NCBI GenBank assembly: GCA_012516855.1 | Contig: JAAYWB010000016.1 | Location: 29,668-93,667 of the forward strand | Direction of reading: 5' to 3' | Length of the DNA: 64,000 bases | From: Candidatus Cloacimonadota bacterium | GTDB taxonomy: Bacteria; Cloacimonadota; Cloacimonadia; Cloacimonadales; Cloacimonadaceae | Part shown: piece by piece, positions 35,066 through 44,298 of the stretch | How positions within the stretch are numbered: position 1 is the stretch's first letter | Layout: the number at the start of each line of letters is the position of its first letter | Notes under the pieces: model-generated | The model's input: the letters and a program-made list of their open reading frames with translations, nothing else | What the model was told of the DNA's origin: nothing | The model's database searches: none | Position numbers and translations under genes: made by a program

Positions 35066-38000
35066 TGCTTGCCACCCGGAGGCTGAAATCGTATTGTTTT
35101 TCCTCCAGCCACTGTAAGAAATCGTTGCTGGGGAAGATCTTCCTTTGAGCTTCCAGCAGATAGCTGTCGCCTTCGTTCGTTGTGATGCTGGTCTTGATCG
35201 CGAAGCCGCCCCGGTTTGTCTCGGTGTGCGTTTGATACTCGTCCACGAATTCTTCGGAAAGCCTTGCCAAGGTCAAATTGAGGCGAATTTCGCCCCGCAG
35301 GCTCTGGGGCAATTCATCCAGCGGGACCAAGTCTGTGGGGCTGATCCGCGGCATGCTGTCCTCGTTGCTGTTGTAGCCGGAACGGTTGCCGAAAACGAAG
35401 AAGATTTTGCCGGTGGCCAGCTTGGAGAAGTGTTTTTCGTAATCTTGGTTGAACAGCGCCACCTCAAAGCGTCCGCTGAGGTCCTCAAACTCGACAAAAG
35501 CGTAGGGGTTGCCCTTGTTGTCACGTTTGCGGGAAATGCCGGAAACGATGCCCGTCAGCACCAGGTCTTTGCCACTGGAGCTTTTGATGCTCTGCGAGTT
35601 GGCATTGGTGAGGTATTTCACCAAGCTGCGGTATTCATTGAGCGGATGTCCGCCCAGATAGAAACCCAGAACTTCCTTTTCCTTTTCCAGTTGGTCGGCA
35701 TAGCTCCAGGGCTCTTCCACCGGTAGAGGGGGATAATATTCCTCAGTGTCGCTGTCGGTGGTGATAAGGTCAAATAGTGAGGTCTGGCCTATCTTTTTGT
35801 CTCTTTGCGCTCCGGTGTTGAAAGACAGGGCTTGTTCGATCACAGCCCATTTTTGGGCCCGGCTGCCCTCCAGATCATCCATAGAGCCGCTGGCGATCAG
35901 GCTTTCCAGCACGGTCTTGTTCACTGCGCTGCTGTCCAGCCGGCTGCAGAAATTGTAGATACTGGTATAATGGCCATTATTCTGCCGGTCTTCCACGATC
36001 GCGTCGATGGCTGCGTCGCCTATGTTTTTGATGGCCCTGAGGCCAAACATCACCTCTTTTCCACGCACGGTGAATTCTTTGTCGCTACGGTTCAGGTTTG
36101 GCGGCAAGATTTTGATGCCCATGGCGTTGCAGACTTCAATCTTAATCGGCACCTTGGCCGGGTCGTCTTCCAGAGAAAGCAACGCGGCCATGAATTCCAC
36201 AGGATAGTGAGCTTTCAGCCAGGCTGTTCGGTAAGCAACCAAAGCGTAGCAGGTGGCGTGGCTTTTGTTGAAGGCATATTGCGCGAAATCCAGCCAGTCA
36301 TTCCAAATCTTGTCCGCAATCTTGCTTTGCACGCCGTTGGCGGTTGCCCCTTTGGTAAAAAGCTGTTTAAGCTGCATCAGCGTGTCCAGACTCTTCTTGC
36401 TCATTGCCTTGCGTAGCGTGTCGGCCTGGCCCCGGGTGAATTTGGCCATCTCGATGGCAATCCGCATCACCTGTTCCTGGTAAACGGTGACACCATAGGT
36501 TTCCTTCAGGATTTGCTCCATCACGGGATGGTCGTAAACCATTTTTTCCCGCTTGTGTTTGCGCGCTATATAGGTATCGATGAATTTCATCGGGCCGGGC
36601 CGGTAAAGCGCCACCATGGCGATCAGGTCTTCAAACTGGTTTGGCTTCAGGTCGATAAGATATTTGCGCATGCCGTCGCTTTCAAACTGGAAAACGCCGT
36701 CCGTATCCCCATTGCCAAGAAGCTTGTACACCTTCTTATCGCTGAGGTCAAGGTGGTCGATGTCCAGTTCCACACCGTGGGACTGGCGCACCAAATCTAC
36801 CGTTTTTTGGATAATGGTGAGGGTTTTCAGCCCCAGGATGTCCATTTTGAGGAACTTCAGTTCGTCCAGCCATTTTCCTTCGTACTGCATCAGGATGTTG
36901 GTGTCGGAATCTTTCTGGTTGCTGCAGGTGAGCGGAATGTATTCTTTGAGGTCGCCCGGCGCGATCACCAGCCCGGCGGCGTGGATGCCGGTCTGGCGGA
37001 TCAACCCTTCCAGCACGATGCTGTGTTTGTAGATGCTTTGATAGAGCTCGTTATTGTCAATTAGGTGTCGGAAATCCGGAGATTCTTTATAGGCCTCCTC
37101 TAAAGTCTTGTTGGAGGGGATGGTCTTGGTGATATTATTGGCTTCAGTAGCAGGCACCATCAGCACTCTGGCCACATCCTTGATCACGGATTTGGCTCCC
37201 AGGGTGCTGAAGGTGATGATCTGGGTAACGCTGTTGCGGCCGTATTTCTGCACGATGTAGTCGATCACCATGCCGCGTTTCTGGGCGCAGAAATCGATGT
37301 CGAAATCCGGCATGCTGATGCGGTCTGGATTGAGGAAACGCTCAAAGAGCAGGCCGTAGCGGATGGGATCGATTTGCACGATATCAAGCAGATAAGCGAT
37401 GATGCTGCCGGCGCCGGAACCGCGTCCCGGACCCACCGGAACACCTTGTTTGCGGGCATTGTCGATCAGGTCTTTCACCACCAGGTAATATCCATCAAAG
37501 CCCATGCGGTGGATCACATCCAGCTCGAAATCAATGCGTTTCCGCACTTCATCAGTCATTTCAGGATACTTTTCTTTTGCCGCCTCTTCGCAGAGCGCGC
37601 GGAGATAGCAGCCCATGTCCTCAAACTCCGGCGGGGTCTCGATTTCGGGCAGCAGGAACTTGTCGTATTTCAGCTCCAGATCGATCATGTCGGCGATCTT
37701 CAGCGTGTTGGCATAGGCCTCAGGTTCTTCCGGAAACAGCTGTTTCATCTCTTCGGGGCTTTTGAAGTAGAGCTGCTCCGTGTTATATCTCATGCGGTCT
37801 GGGTCGTTGAAGGTTTTTGCCGTCTGGATGCAGAGCAGGATGTCGTGGGCTTCGTTGTCTTCCTTATGCAAATAGTGGCAGTCGTTGGTGAGTACCAGCG
37901 GCTGGTTCATCTCTTTGGCCAGTTTGATCAAAGCCGGCATCACTTCGCGCTCAAGCCCCAGCCCATGGTCCTGGATTTCCAGGAAATATCGGTCTCCAAA

Positions 38001-38489
38001 GACCCTCTGATGCCATTTCACGGCTTCCCGGGCTTCGTCTTCCCGGTTGTTGGCCAGCAGGGAGGCGATTTCGCCCTGAATGCAGGCGCTGAGGCAGATC
38101 AGGCCTTCGCTGTGCTTTTCCAGTAGCGATTTGCTGATCCGTGGCTTGTAGTAAAAACCGTCGATGAAAGAGATGGAGGAGAGCATCATCAGGTTTTTGT
38201 AGCCGGTGTAGTTCTGCGCCAGCAAAATCAGGTGGTAGCGGTTGTCGTTTTTGTTGTGCTCGCTGTCCAGTTCGCCGTTGATGATGTAGGCTTCCATGCC
38301 TATGATCGGCTTCAAACCAGCTTTGGTGGTTTGTTTGTAAAAATCTATCACTCCGTACAGGTTGCCGTGGTCTGTGATAGCTACAGCCGGCATGCCGTAT
38401 TCCTTGGCCAGCGCTACCATCCTGTCAACCCGGCAAGCACCGTCCAACAGGCTGTACTGGGTGTGGTTGTGTAAGTGTACAAATGACAT
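35049..38489 (-). CDS. dnaE: DNA polymerase III alpha subunit
   Basis: 1146 aa, the replicative polymerase of the DnaE1 type. The N-terminal PHP domain is seen from FVHLHNHTQYSLLDG and AITDHGNLYG, the palm catalytic Asp residues in PDFDIDFC, finger motifs such as GPGRGSGAGSIIAYLL and YQEQVMRIA, tandem HhH (FGLRAIKNIG), and a C-terminal OB fold (GIVSGISRKRDNKGN). The start at 38489 gives the standard MSFVHLHNHT N-terminus behind GGGAGAG; the frame extends 31 codons further upstream but without conservation. Two secreted GWxTD proteins follow with overlaps, an odd partnership. Confidence 0.97.
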   Translation of the reverse strand: MSFVHLHNHTQYSLLDGACRVDRMVALAKEYGMPAVAITDHGNLYGVIDFYKQTTKAGLKPIIGMEAYIINGELDSEHNKNDNRYHLILLAQNYTGYKNLMMLSSISFIDGFYYKPRISKSLLEKHSEGLICLSACIQGEIASLLANNREDEAREAVKWHQRVFGDRYFLEIQDHGLGLEREVMPALIKLAKEMNQPLVLTNDCHYLHKEDNEAHDILLCIQTAKTFNDPDRMRYNTEQLYFKSPEEMKQLFPEEPEAYANTLKIADMIDLELKYDKFLLPEIETPPEFEDMGCYLRALCEEAAKEKYPEMTDEVRKRIDFELDVIHRMGFDGYYLVVKDLIDNARKQGVPVGPGRGSGAGSIIAYLLDIVQIDPIRYGLLFERFLNPDRISMPDFDIDFCAQKRGMVIDYIVQKYGRNSVTQIITFSTLGAKSVIKDVARVLMVPATEANNITKTIPSNKTLEEAYKESPDFRHLIDNNELYQSIYKHSIVLEGLIRQTGIHAAGLVIAPGDLKEYIPLTCSNQKDSDTNILMQYEGKWLDELKFLKMDILGLKTLTIIQKTVDLVRQSHGVELDIDHLDLSDKKVYKLLGNGDTDGVFQFESDGMRKYLIDLKPNQFEDLIAMVALYRPGPMKFIDTYIARKHKREKMVYDHPVMEQILKETYGVTVYQEQVMRIAIEMAKFTRGQADTLRKAMSKKSLDTLMQLKQLFTKGATANGVQSKIADKIWNDWLDFAQYAFNKSHATCYALVAYRTAWLKAHYPVEFMAALLSLEDDPAKVPIKIEVCNAMGIKILPPNLNRSDKEFTVRGKEVMFGLRAIKNIGDAAIDAIVEDRQNNGHYTSIYNFCSRLDSSAVNKTVLESLIASGSMDDLEGSRAQKWAVIEQALSFNTGAQRDKKIGQTSLFDLITTDSDTEEYYPPLPVEEPWSYADQLEKEKEVLGFYLGGHPLNEYRSLVKYLTNANSQSIKSSSGKDLVLTGIVSGISRKRDNKGNPYAFVEFEDLSGRFEVALFNQDYEKHFSKLATGKIFFVFGNRSGYNSNEDSMPRISPTDLVPLDELPQSLRGEIRLNLTLARLSEEFVDEYQTHTETNRGGFAIKTSITTNEGDSYLLEAQRKIFPSNDFLQWLEEKQYDFSLRVASNGKSG

Positions 38490-38642
38490 CTTGGTCTCTC
38501 CCTTTCTCTGAAAACATAGATTTGCTGCCGTCGGTATTTTGTCAAAGGATAATTTGGCGGGGAAGGCAACCCGTTGCAGCACAGGAGGTCGCGCTTACTT
38601 GAAAGGGTCGGAGATGCCCGTGATGCCCTGTGCCAGAAGATC

Positions 38643-39605
38643 CTACCGGGGTGGGGGTCCTACTGCCTTCACCAGTCGCGGGTGGATGGAAGAGATGTCT
38701 GGATACCTGGACCGGTTTTGTTCATAATCGAGCAGCAGATCAAGCACGGCGCGGGTTTGTGGTGCCTTGTTTAGTTCAGCGTTCTTCACCATCCAGTCAG
38801 TGTGCTTTTCGGAAATGACCTCCTCCTGTAGCAGCAATCGGATGGTAATAGCATTAATTATGCTTTCGTTCAGGGCGCAGCACCAGTTCACCTGTTCTTG
38901 GTTCAATTTATTCAGGTTATCATACAGCCCGAAAGTGAGCGGGTTGATTTCATGGTGGGAAAATTCATGCCAGATCGCTGAAATCAGGATGCGTTCCAGG
39001 CTGTCTTTCTGCTCAGCGATCTCCAGCCATTTCCTGCTGCACAGACAATACAAAGTCTCTCCGCGAGTCCCTGAAACAGTGACGGACAAAAATGGCCTGG
39101 TCAGAGTGCACAACAACACCTCCGTAGCCGGAAGCTCCTGCCCCAGATAGTGTTCCAGGATATGCTGAACCGGCCTTCGGGCTATCAGATCGTTCAGCTT
39201 CTCCAGCCAGGGCGCCAGACGCGACTGAAGTTGACTGAAATGCAGGGTGAAATCCGCTTTACGATGGAAGCCGCGCAGGTCAGCCGTGAATCTGCTCAGA
39301 TCAGCGTTTGGAACCAGATTTTCCCGAACTTGGTCCAAGTTGAAGGTGGGGTCCAGCTTTATGTCTTCGGTAAGCGTCAAAGCGTAATGGGGTGGGGAGC
39401 TACAGTCAATTTCCGTACCCCACACCCGGCTGATATTGGCCACGGCTGGATGTGCTACGAAACTGCCAAATTTCTCAAGCGCCTCGCGAGCATGTTCGTC
39501 TTCAGGATCAACGCAGAAACCCTTGGTATCATAGTCCGATATGAACATGGCCGTTAAAAGCAATTCGAGTCGTTGATCCAATCTGATCCTCATCCGCATC
39601 TCCAT
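38643..39605 (-). CDS. DUF4932-like putative zinc metallopeptidase
   Basis: About 320 aa. A HExxH zinc motif occurs as IWHEFSHHEINP (H213, E214, H217), with a downstream Glu in ALNESIINAIT as a possible third ligand; the LSVTVSGT / LYCLCS strands precede it. This arrangement matches DUF4932, a putative gluzincin-like peptidase family common in Bacteroidetes. There is no signal peptide or membrane helix, so it is probably cytosolic, unlike most members. The first in-frame ATG is used; an ATG four codons on (39593) has a better-spaced GGAG. It stands alone, upstream of dnaE on the same strand and divergent from mutM. Confidence 0.65.
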   Translation of the reverse strand: MEMRMRIRLDQRLELLLTAMFISDYDTKGFCVDPEDEHAREALEKFGSFVAHPAVANISRVWGTEIDCSSPPHYALTLTEDIKLDPTFNLDQVRENLVPNADLSRFTADLRGFHRKADFTLHFSQLQSRLAPWLEKLNDLIARRPVQHILEHYLGQELPATEVLLCTLTRPFLSVTVSGTRGETLYCLCSRKWLEIAEQKDSLERILISAIWHEFSHHEINPLTFGLYDNLNKLNQEQVNWCCALNESIINAITIRLLLQEEVISEKHTDWMVKNAELNKAPQTRAVLDLLLDYEQNRSRYPDISSIHPRLVKAVGPPPR

Positions 39606-39768
39606 TTTTTTGACTTTGCCTTATCTAAGCAAAATATGGGTCACCCTGATTCTGTCAACAAATATCATCGCCTTCCCATTCAGGATAATGAATGATTTTT
39701 CTGGCTCAACTGCCCGGAGGGATTAGCATATCAGCAAAGAATCATTCAATCATCAGGAGATAGACGTC

Positions 39769-40572
39769 ATGCCAGAATTGCCAGAAGTGCAGACTGTTTT
39801 GGATGGAGTGGCTAAGGAACTGAAAGGCAAGGAGATACTTGGACTGGACTGTTTTTATCCGGGTACGGTGGTGAAGGATCCAGAATTGCCTGAAAAGGTG
39901 TTTCCGGCCAGATTCCTGTCCCACCACCGGCGCGGGAAATACATGATCCTGGATCTGGAGGGCGGGATCAGCGTTATCATTCACTTGCGGATGACGGGAA
40001 AACTGGTCACGGACAAGGCCGTGAGCGGCACTTCGGTCCACGAGCGGGCCTGTTTCCTTCTCTCAGGGATGGGAAAGCTCCATTTCATCGACATCCGCAC
40101 TTTCGGCAAAATCGTACTCTGCAAAACCGGGAATCTGGGCAAATTCATGCCGGAACTTGGAATCGAACCGCTCTCCGACGAATTCGACGGCGCGCATCTG
40201 CAGAAAATCCTGAAGGGCCGCAAGACACCGGTCAAAAACGCGTTGCTAGACCAAAGGCTGATCGCCGGGCTGGGCAACATCTACGCCTGCGAGATCCTCT
40301 ACCGGGCAAAGATTGATCCCGCCACCCCGGCTGGCCGGCTCAGCCTGCCCCGGCTGAAAAAGCTCGTGGCGGAAACAAAGTCCGTACTGCGGGAAGCCAT
40401 CGCTATGAACGGAACCTCGATCTCTGATTTCCGCAGGGTGGACGATAAGACCGGCCAGTTCCAGAATTTCCTGCGGGTTTACCAAAAAGACCTCTGCCCG
40501 CAGGGTCACAAAATCGCCAAGATCAAGCAGGGAGGGCGCGGGACCTTTTACTGCCCGGTTTGCCAGAAGTGA
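39769..40572 (+). CDS. mutM: Formamidopyrimidine-DNA glycosylase (Fpg/MutM)
   Basis: 267 aa. It excises oxidised purines such as 8-oxoguanine and nicks the DNA. The catalytic N-terminus MPELPEV is exact, the beta-elimination lysine lies in HRRGKYMIL, HLRMTG follows, and the H2TH segment is GLGNIYACEILYRAKI. The C-terminal zinc finger is unusual: the first ligand pair reads CPQGH in place of C-x2-C, while the second, YCPVCQ, is normal. Thus three Cys and possibly a His. The ATG follows AGGAGAT at 8 bases. Confidence 0.95.
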   Translation: MPELPEVQTVLDGVAKELKGKEILGLDCFYPGTVVKDPELPEKVFPARFLSHHRRGKYMILDLEGGISVIIHLRMTGKLVTDKAVSGTSVHERACFLLSGMGKLHFIDIRTFGKIVLCKTGNLGKFMPELGIEPLSDEFDGAHLQKILKGRKTPVKNALLDQRLIAGLGNIYACEILYRAKIDPATPAGRLSLPRLKKLVAETKSVLREAIAMNGTSISDFRRVDDKTGQFQNFLRVYQKDLCPQGHKIAKIKQGGRGTFYCPVCQK

Positions 40573-40604
40573 ACTGGGCGGAACTGCCTTAATCCCAGCG
40601 CCGG

Positions 40605-40785
40605 GTACTCCGAGGAGGATTGAAGGCATATTGTCTGGCCGTTAAGGCCCTGTCCCTTGTCCCGGGCGCGCCTCTCGCATGATACCCGCATTTGATGCGA
40701 GCATCATGCGGGAGGAAGGGGAGGGGAACGGAATCGGGCGCTAAGGACCTGACTGACAGGACATGGCGGTGGGTGAGAATTTGTG
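40605..40785 (+). repeat. Dispersed intergenic hairpin repeat, copy D (best-formed stem)
   Basis: It begins near CCGAGGAGGATTGAAGGCAT, continues with TCTGGCCGTTAAGGCCCTGT, and ends GCGCTAAGGACCTGACTGACAGGACATGGCGGTGGG. At 40671-40715 it contains an almost complete palindrome: about 21 bases of CCTCTCGCATGATACCCGCAT opposite ATGCGAGCATCATGCGGGAGG with a 3-base loop. It occupies most of the 395-base gap between mutM and the next gene. Confidence 0.8.
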
Positions 40786-40877
40786 GCTGTATTTTGATTC
40801 AAGTGGGTGTTGGCGCCCAGCCAGAAAACAGCCCTGAAGGCTTTAGCCTCCATAAGTGAAAATGAGCCAAAAAACAC

Positions 40878-40907
40878 TTGACAAATAACTGGCGGTGGTG
40901 AGATAAT
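40878..40907 (+). promoter_or_regulatory. Sigma-70-type promoter
   Basis: TTGACA (40878-40883), an 18-base spacer and GATAAT (40902-40907), 60 bases before the next start codon. Match to the consensus is 6/6 and 5/6. It is the best promoter in the window and suggests that this organism uses ordinary -35 boxes, unlike Bacteroidetes. Confidence 0.6.
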
Positions 40908-40967
40908 GCTTTCGCCGGAAGTGGTGGATTTATGATCCGGTGAGACACAACTTCCAAGGAGATTGAG

Positions 40968-42308
40968 ATGCGCAAAATGATCTTTATGGCAGTATTGCTT
41001 GTCTGTTGGGCAACGGTTTGGGCAGGCCATCCGGCAAGGCCGCGGCTTCCCGAAGCCGGTTTTGACCCCACTCCCCGGCAGTTCCTGGCCGCGTTGAGCG
41101 GGACGCGGGGTATGGACTGCTTGCTGCATCAGTGTTACGAAGACGGATGGATAGACACGTGGCGCCAGGAAGCCATTTATGACAGCCTTGGCAGGATTGG
41201 CTGCATCAATCATTATTGGGCTTCGAACCCGGGTGACCCGCTGGAATTAGCTGGCCGGACCCTCTTTGAGTACAGCGACGACGGCCAAGCCCAGCATGTG
41301 ACCGAAGAATATTACTATGAAGGGGCATGGTATCCATCCTGGGAACTGCTGTATGAATATGAGAACGGCATGCCGCAAGAGATCAACTACAACTTGAACA
41401 TGTATGAGGGGATGATACATCGTCAGACCATCTTCATCTACTGGCCTGACACCAACATCCTGAAACGGGTGGTTGAATTCACCTATGGTTATGAATCACC
41501 CGTGCCGTCCGTAATAATATATGACTATGCTATGGATTCTGCCAGCCGGCCGAGCGAAATATTGGTATCCAGAATCGATGCCGATTGGGATCAGTGGTAT
41601 GTACAGGAACGCAGGAACTATGTTTACCACAATGATGACCAGACCACCCATGAATCTTACCTGCGCCAGCTGGAATTTTCATACTTGGGGACCCTATCGT
41701 GCTTTTTCGTCGGGGTTCAACCCTCCAAGTTGCTGGAGGAAAGGGTCTTCCACCCAGGCGCCAATGGCACCTGGAGTGAGAGGTACCGCTGGTTCCACAG
41801 CTACAATAGCGACGGGTTTCTGAACACCATTGAAAACTTCGTCCGGCTCTATCCTTGGGACCCTGAAATCTGGAACCTGAGTCAATACAAAGACTATACT
41901 TACCAGCAAGGCTATCCCATCGCGGAAACGACCTTTTCTCCAAACTACGGGGAAGAGGAATTTATGCCTCAGTACAGATATTGCATGGGATATCAGGAGA
42001 TCGTTCCAGCCGAGGATCCCGCAATGCCCGGAGTGGGCGTCGCGCTGAGCGTTTACCCCAATCCTTTCAATCCCAGTGCCGGAATCAGTTTCAGGCTGGA
42101 AACGGCTGGCCACATCGAGATTTCGGTTTACAACCTCAAAGGCCAGAAAGTGCGGACCCTGCTGGAGGCCAAGAAAAGCGCCGGAACGCATCAGACCTTC
42201 TGGGACGGCAAGGACGGGGCGGGAAGGTCTTTGGCCGCTGGGATTTATCTTATCAGGCTGTCCTCCGGAAAAGAAAGCCGCACTGTGAAAGCCGTTCTGG
42301 CCAAATGA
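40968..42308 (+). CDS. Secreted protein with FlgD-like/type IX-style C-terminal tail
   Basis: 446 aa. The signal peptide is MRKMIFMAVLLVCWATVWAG. About residues 70-350 are rich in Tyr and Trp and show YD-like beta-hairpin repeats (EYSDDGQAQHVTEEYYYEGAWYP, YEYENGMPQEI, YVYHNDDQTTHES), reminiscent of Rhs/YD repeats. The last 85 residues are the tail: YPNPFNPSAGISFRLE, VYNLKGQKVRTLLE, FWDGKDGAGRSLAAGIYLIRL. The YPNPFNP form is the classical version of the motif. Monocistronic, with its own promoter and a GGAG Shine-Dalgarno. Role unknown. Confidence 0.8.
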   Translation: MRKMIFMAVLLVCWATVWAGHPARPRLPEAGFDPTPRQFLAALSGTRGMDCLLHQCYEDGWIDTWRQEAIYDSLGRIGCINHYWASNPGDPLELAGRTLFEYSDDGQAQHVTEEYYYEGAWYPSWELLYEYENGMPQEINYNLNMYEGMIHRQTIFIYWPDTNILKRVVEFTYGYESPVPSVIIYDYAMDSASRPSEILVSRIDADWDQWYVQERRNYVYHNDDQTTHESYLRQLEFSYLGTLSCFFVGVQPSKLLEERVFHPGANGTWSERYRWFHSYNSDGFLNTIENFVRLYPWDPEIWNLSQYKDYTYQQGYPIAETTFSPNYGEEEFMPQYRYCMGYQEIVPAEDPAMPGVGVALSVYPNPFNPSAGISFRLETAGHIEISVYNLKGQKVRTLLEAKKSAGTHQTFWDGKDGAGRSLAAGIYLIRLSSGKESRTVKAVLAK

Positions 42309-42395
42309 GATAAGGCCGGTTTAACGGACAAGAAGCCAGGCAGCTGGGATTTCACAACCCCAGGACCTGTTTTGCGGGCATGGGTAAAGTTTTTT

Positions 42396-42424
42396 TTGCC
42401 CGTACGATTCTCTGAGTGTATATT
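42396..42424 (+). promoter_or_regulatory. Promoter of the fprA-ferritin operon
   Basis: TTGCCC (42396-42401), a 17-base spacer and TATATT (42419-42424) lie 52 bases before the fprA start, preceded by a T-run. Spacing is ideal. I see no convincing PerR or Fur box. Confidence 0.45.
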
Positions 42425-42476
42425 GTATTAGTAGGACATTTGGCCATCACAAATAATTGAACCATGAGGAAAAATA

Positions 42477-43661
42477 ATGAAAGCGTATAAGTTAAGAGAA
42501 AATATCTGGTGGGTCGGTGGAATAGACTGGGACCTGCGGAGTTTCCACGGCTACCTAACCCAGCGTGGTTCCACCTACAACGCCTATCTGATCATTGACG
42601 AGAAGGTTACCCTGATCGACAACGTGAAGTATTACCTCTATGATGAGATGCTGGCCCGCATCAGCGACGTTATCGACCCCGCCAAAATCGACATAATCGT
42701 GCAAAACCACGTGGAGATGGACCACTCCAGCGGCTTGCCCATGCTGATGAAGCTGATCCCCAACGCCAAGATCTACACCAACGCCAGCGGCATCAGGGGT
42801 TTGAAGATGCACTGCGGTCAGGACTGGAACTTTAAGGAAATCAAAAGCGGCGACAGCATCAATATCGGCAAGCGCGACCTGAGTTTTCTCACCACGCCGA
42901 TGGTGCACTGGCCTGATAATCAGGTGACCTATTGCCCTCAGGAAAAGATCCTCTTTTCAAACGACGCTTTTGGCCAGCACATCGCCTCCAGCGAACGCCT
43001 GGCAACGGATTACCCTTTCAGTATCGCGATGGAGGAGGCAAAAAAGTATTATGCCAACATCGTGCTGCCCTATTCCTCACAGGTGCGCAAAGCCCTGGAA
43101 GCGGCTTCCCAACTCGATATCGGGATGATCGCTCCCAGTCACGGCCTCATCTGGACAGAACACATTCCCCAAATCCTTGCTGCCTACACGGATTGGGCAA
43201 ACAACGTGGCCGATCCCCGGCGCGCCCTGATAATCTATGACTCAATGTGGGGCTCCACCGAAAAAATGGCCAAAGCCATCGCTCAGGCCTTTGAAAACAA
43301 AGGTTTTAAACTAAAAATGCTGAACCTGCAAACCAACCATATTTCAGACATCATGACCGACGTGATGGATGCCAGATTCATCGCTGTGGGCTCGCCCACC
43401 CTGAACAATTCGATCCTGCCCACCGTGGCAGCCTTCATCTACTATCTTAAAGGGCTTTCACCAAAGCAAAGGATTGGCCTGGCCTTTGGTTCTTACGGCT
43501 GGGGCGGGCAAAGCGTCTCCATTCTGCAGCAGCTTTTGGGCGATCCCAAGGAATGCGGTTTTGAGATGCTGGAGCCGGTTAAAACGCAATACATCCCGGA
43601 TGCGGCCACTCTGGCCGGCATCACGCAACACGTAGAACAACAACTAAATAAGTATTTATAG
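42477..43661 (+). CDS. FprA-type flavodiiron protein (oxygen/NO reductase)
   Basis: 394 aa, a class A flavodiiron protein: an N-terminal metallo-beta-lactamase-like diiron domain and a C-terminal flavodoxin domain. Ligands are visible in the HVEMDHSSG motif (H-x-E-x-D-H), MVHWPDN, SNDAFGQH and SHGLIW. The FMN-binding loop is SMWGSTEKMA. It reduces O2 to water (or NO to N2O) with electrons from rubredoxin or a similar carrier, protecting strict anaerobes. Ferritin starts 9 bases after the stop, so oxygen removal and iron storage are co-expressed. Confidence 0.95.
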   Translation: MKAYKLRENIWWVGGIDWDLRSFHGYLTQRGSTYNAYLIIDEKVTLIDNVKYYLYDEMLARISDVIDPAKIDIIVQNHVEMDHSSGLPMLMKLIPNAKIYTNASGIRGLKMHCGQDWNFKEIKSGDSINIGKRDLSFLTTPMVHWPDNQVTYCPQEKILFSNDAFGQHIASSERLATDYPFSIAMEEAKKYYANIVLPYSSQVRKALEAASQLDIGMIAPSHGLIWTEHIPQILAAYTDWANNVADPRRALIIYDSMWGSTEKMAKAIAQAFENKGFKLKMLNLQTNHISDIMTDVMDARFIAVGSPTLNNSILPTVAAFIYYLKGLSPKQRIGLAFGSYGWGGQSVSILQQLLGDPKECGFEMLEPVKTQYIPDAATLAGITQHVEQQLNKYL

Positions 43662-43670
43662 GAGATACCC

Positions 43671-44183
43671 ATGATAAGCAAGACCCTGGAAAAAGCCATC
43701 AATGAACAGATCAATAAAGAGCTGTTTTCAGAATACCTCTACATCTCCATGCAAGCCTGGTTTGCCAACGAAAACCTGGACGGCATGGCCAGCTGGATGA
43801 AGGCGCAAAGCGAGGAAGAACACTTTCACGCTATGAAATTCTTCGACTACCTGATAGAGCGAGGCGGCAAGGTGGAACTTATGGCCATAGAAAAGCCGGA
43901 AGTGGACTTCGGAAATCCGCTCAAGGCCTTCAAAGCGGCTCTCGAACACGAGCAGTTCGTCACTAAGAGCATCAATAACCTGATGGACATCGCCATTTCC
44001 GAAAACGACCACGCCTCCAGAGGCTTCCTGCAATGGTATGTGGACGAACAGGTTGAGGAAGAGGCGAGCGTTGACCGCATCGTGAGCCAGTTGGAAATGA
44101 TCGGTGACAACATGCATGGCATCCTGATGCTGGACAGGGAATTGAGCTCCCGGACCTTTACTCCTCCGGAGGCCGGGGAATAA
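43671..44183 (+). CDS. ftnA: Non-heme ferritin
   Basis: 170 aa. Four-helix ferritin with the ferroxidase residues in NKELFSEYLYISM, SEEEHFHAMKFFDYLIERGG and VDEQVEEEA, the FtnA pattern. It stores iron as a mineral core and lowers Fenton chemistry. Directly downstream of fprA in the same operon, behind GGAGAT, and followed by a strong terminator. Confidence 0.95.
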   Translation: MISKTLEKAINEQINKELFSEYLYISMQAWFANENLDGMASWMKAQSEEEHFHAMKFFDYLIERGGKVELMAIEKPEVDFGNPLKAFKAALEHEQFVTKSINNLMDIAISENDHASRGFLQWYVDEQVEEEASVDRIVSQLEMIGDNMHGILMLDRELSSRTFTPPEAGE

Positions 44184-44205
44184 TCCTCATCCCGGTTCCA
44201 TTATG

Positions 44206-44243
44206 GCGCGGAAATCCCCACTTCGGGTTTCCGCGCTTTTTTT
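44206..44243 (+). terminator. Intrinsic terminator after ferritin
   Basis: GCGCGGAAA and TTTCCGCGC form a 9-bp stem around a 13-base loop, which itself contains CCCCACTTCGGG; seven T follow. It ends the fprA-ferritin transcript. Confidence 0.95.
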
Positions 44244-44264
44244 GCTCCTGATGCCGCGTTTTGC

Positions 44265-44291
44265 TTGACAATCTATTCCTTGCCCTAAAAT
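44265..44291 (+). promoter_or_regulatory. Possible promoter for the patatin gene
   Basis: TTGACA (44265-44270), a short 15-base spacer and TAAAAT (44286-44291). The -10 box overlaps an upstream ATG at 44290, which argues for the ATG at 44299 as the start and for a nearly leaderless message, since no Shine-Dalgarno is visible. Confidence 0.4.
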
Positions 44292-44298
44292 GACATCC

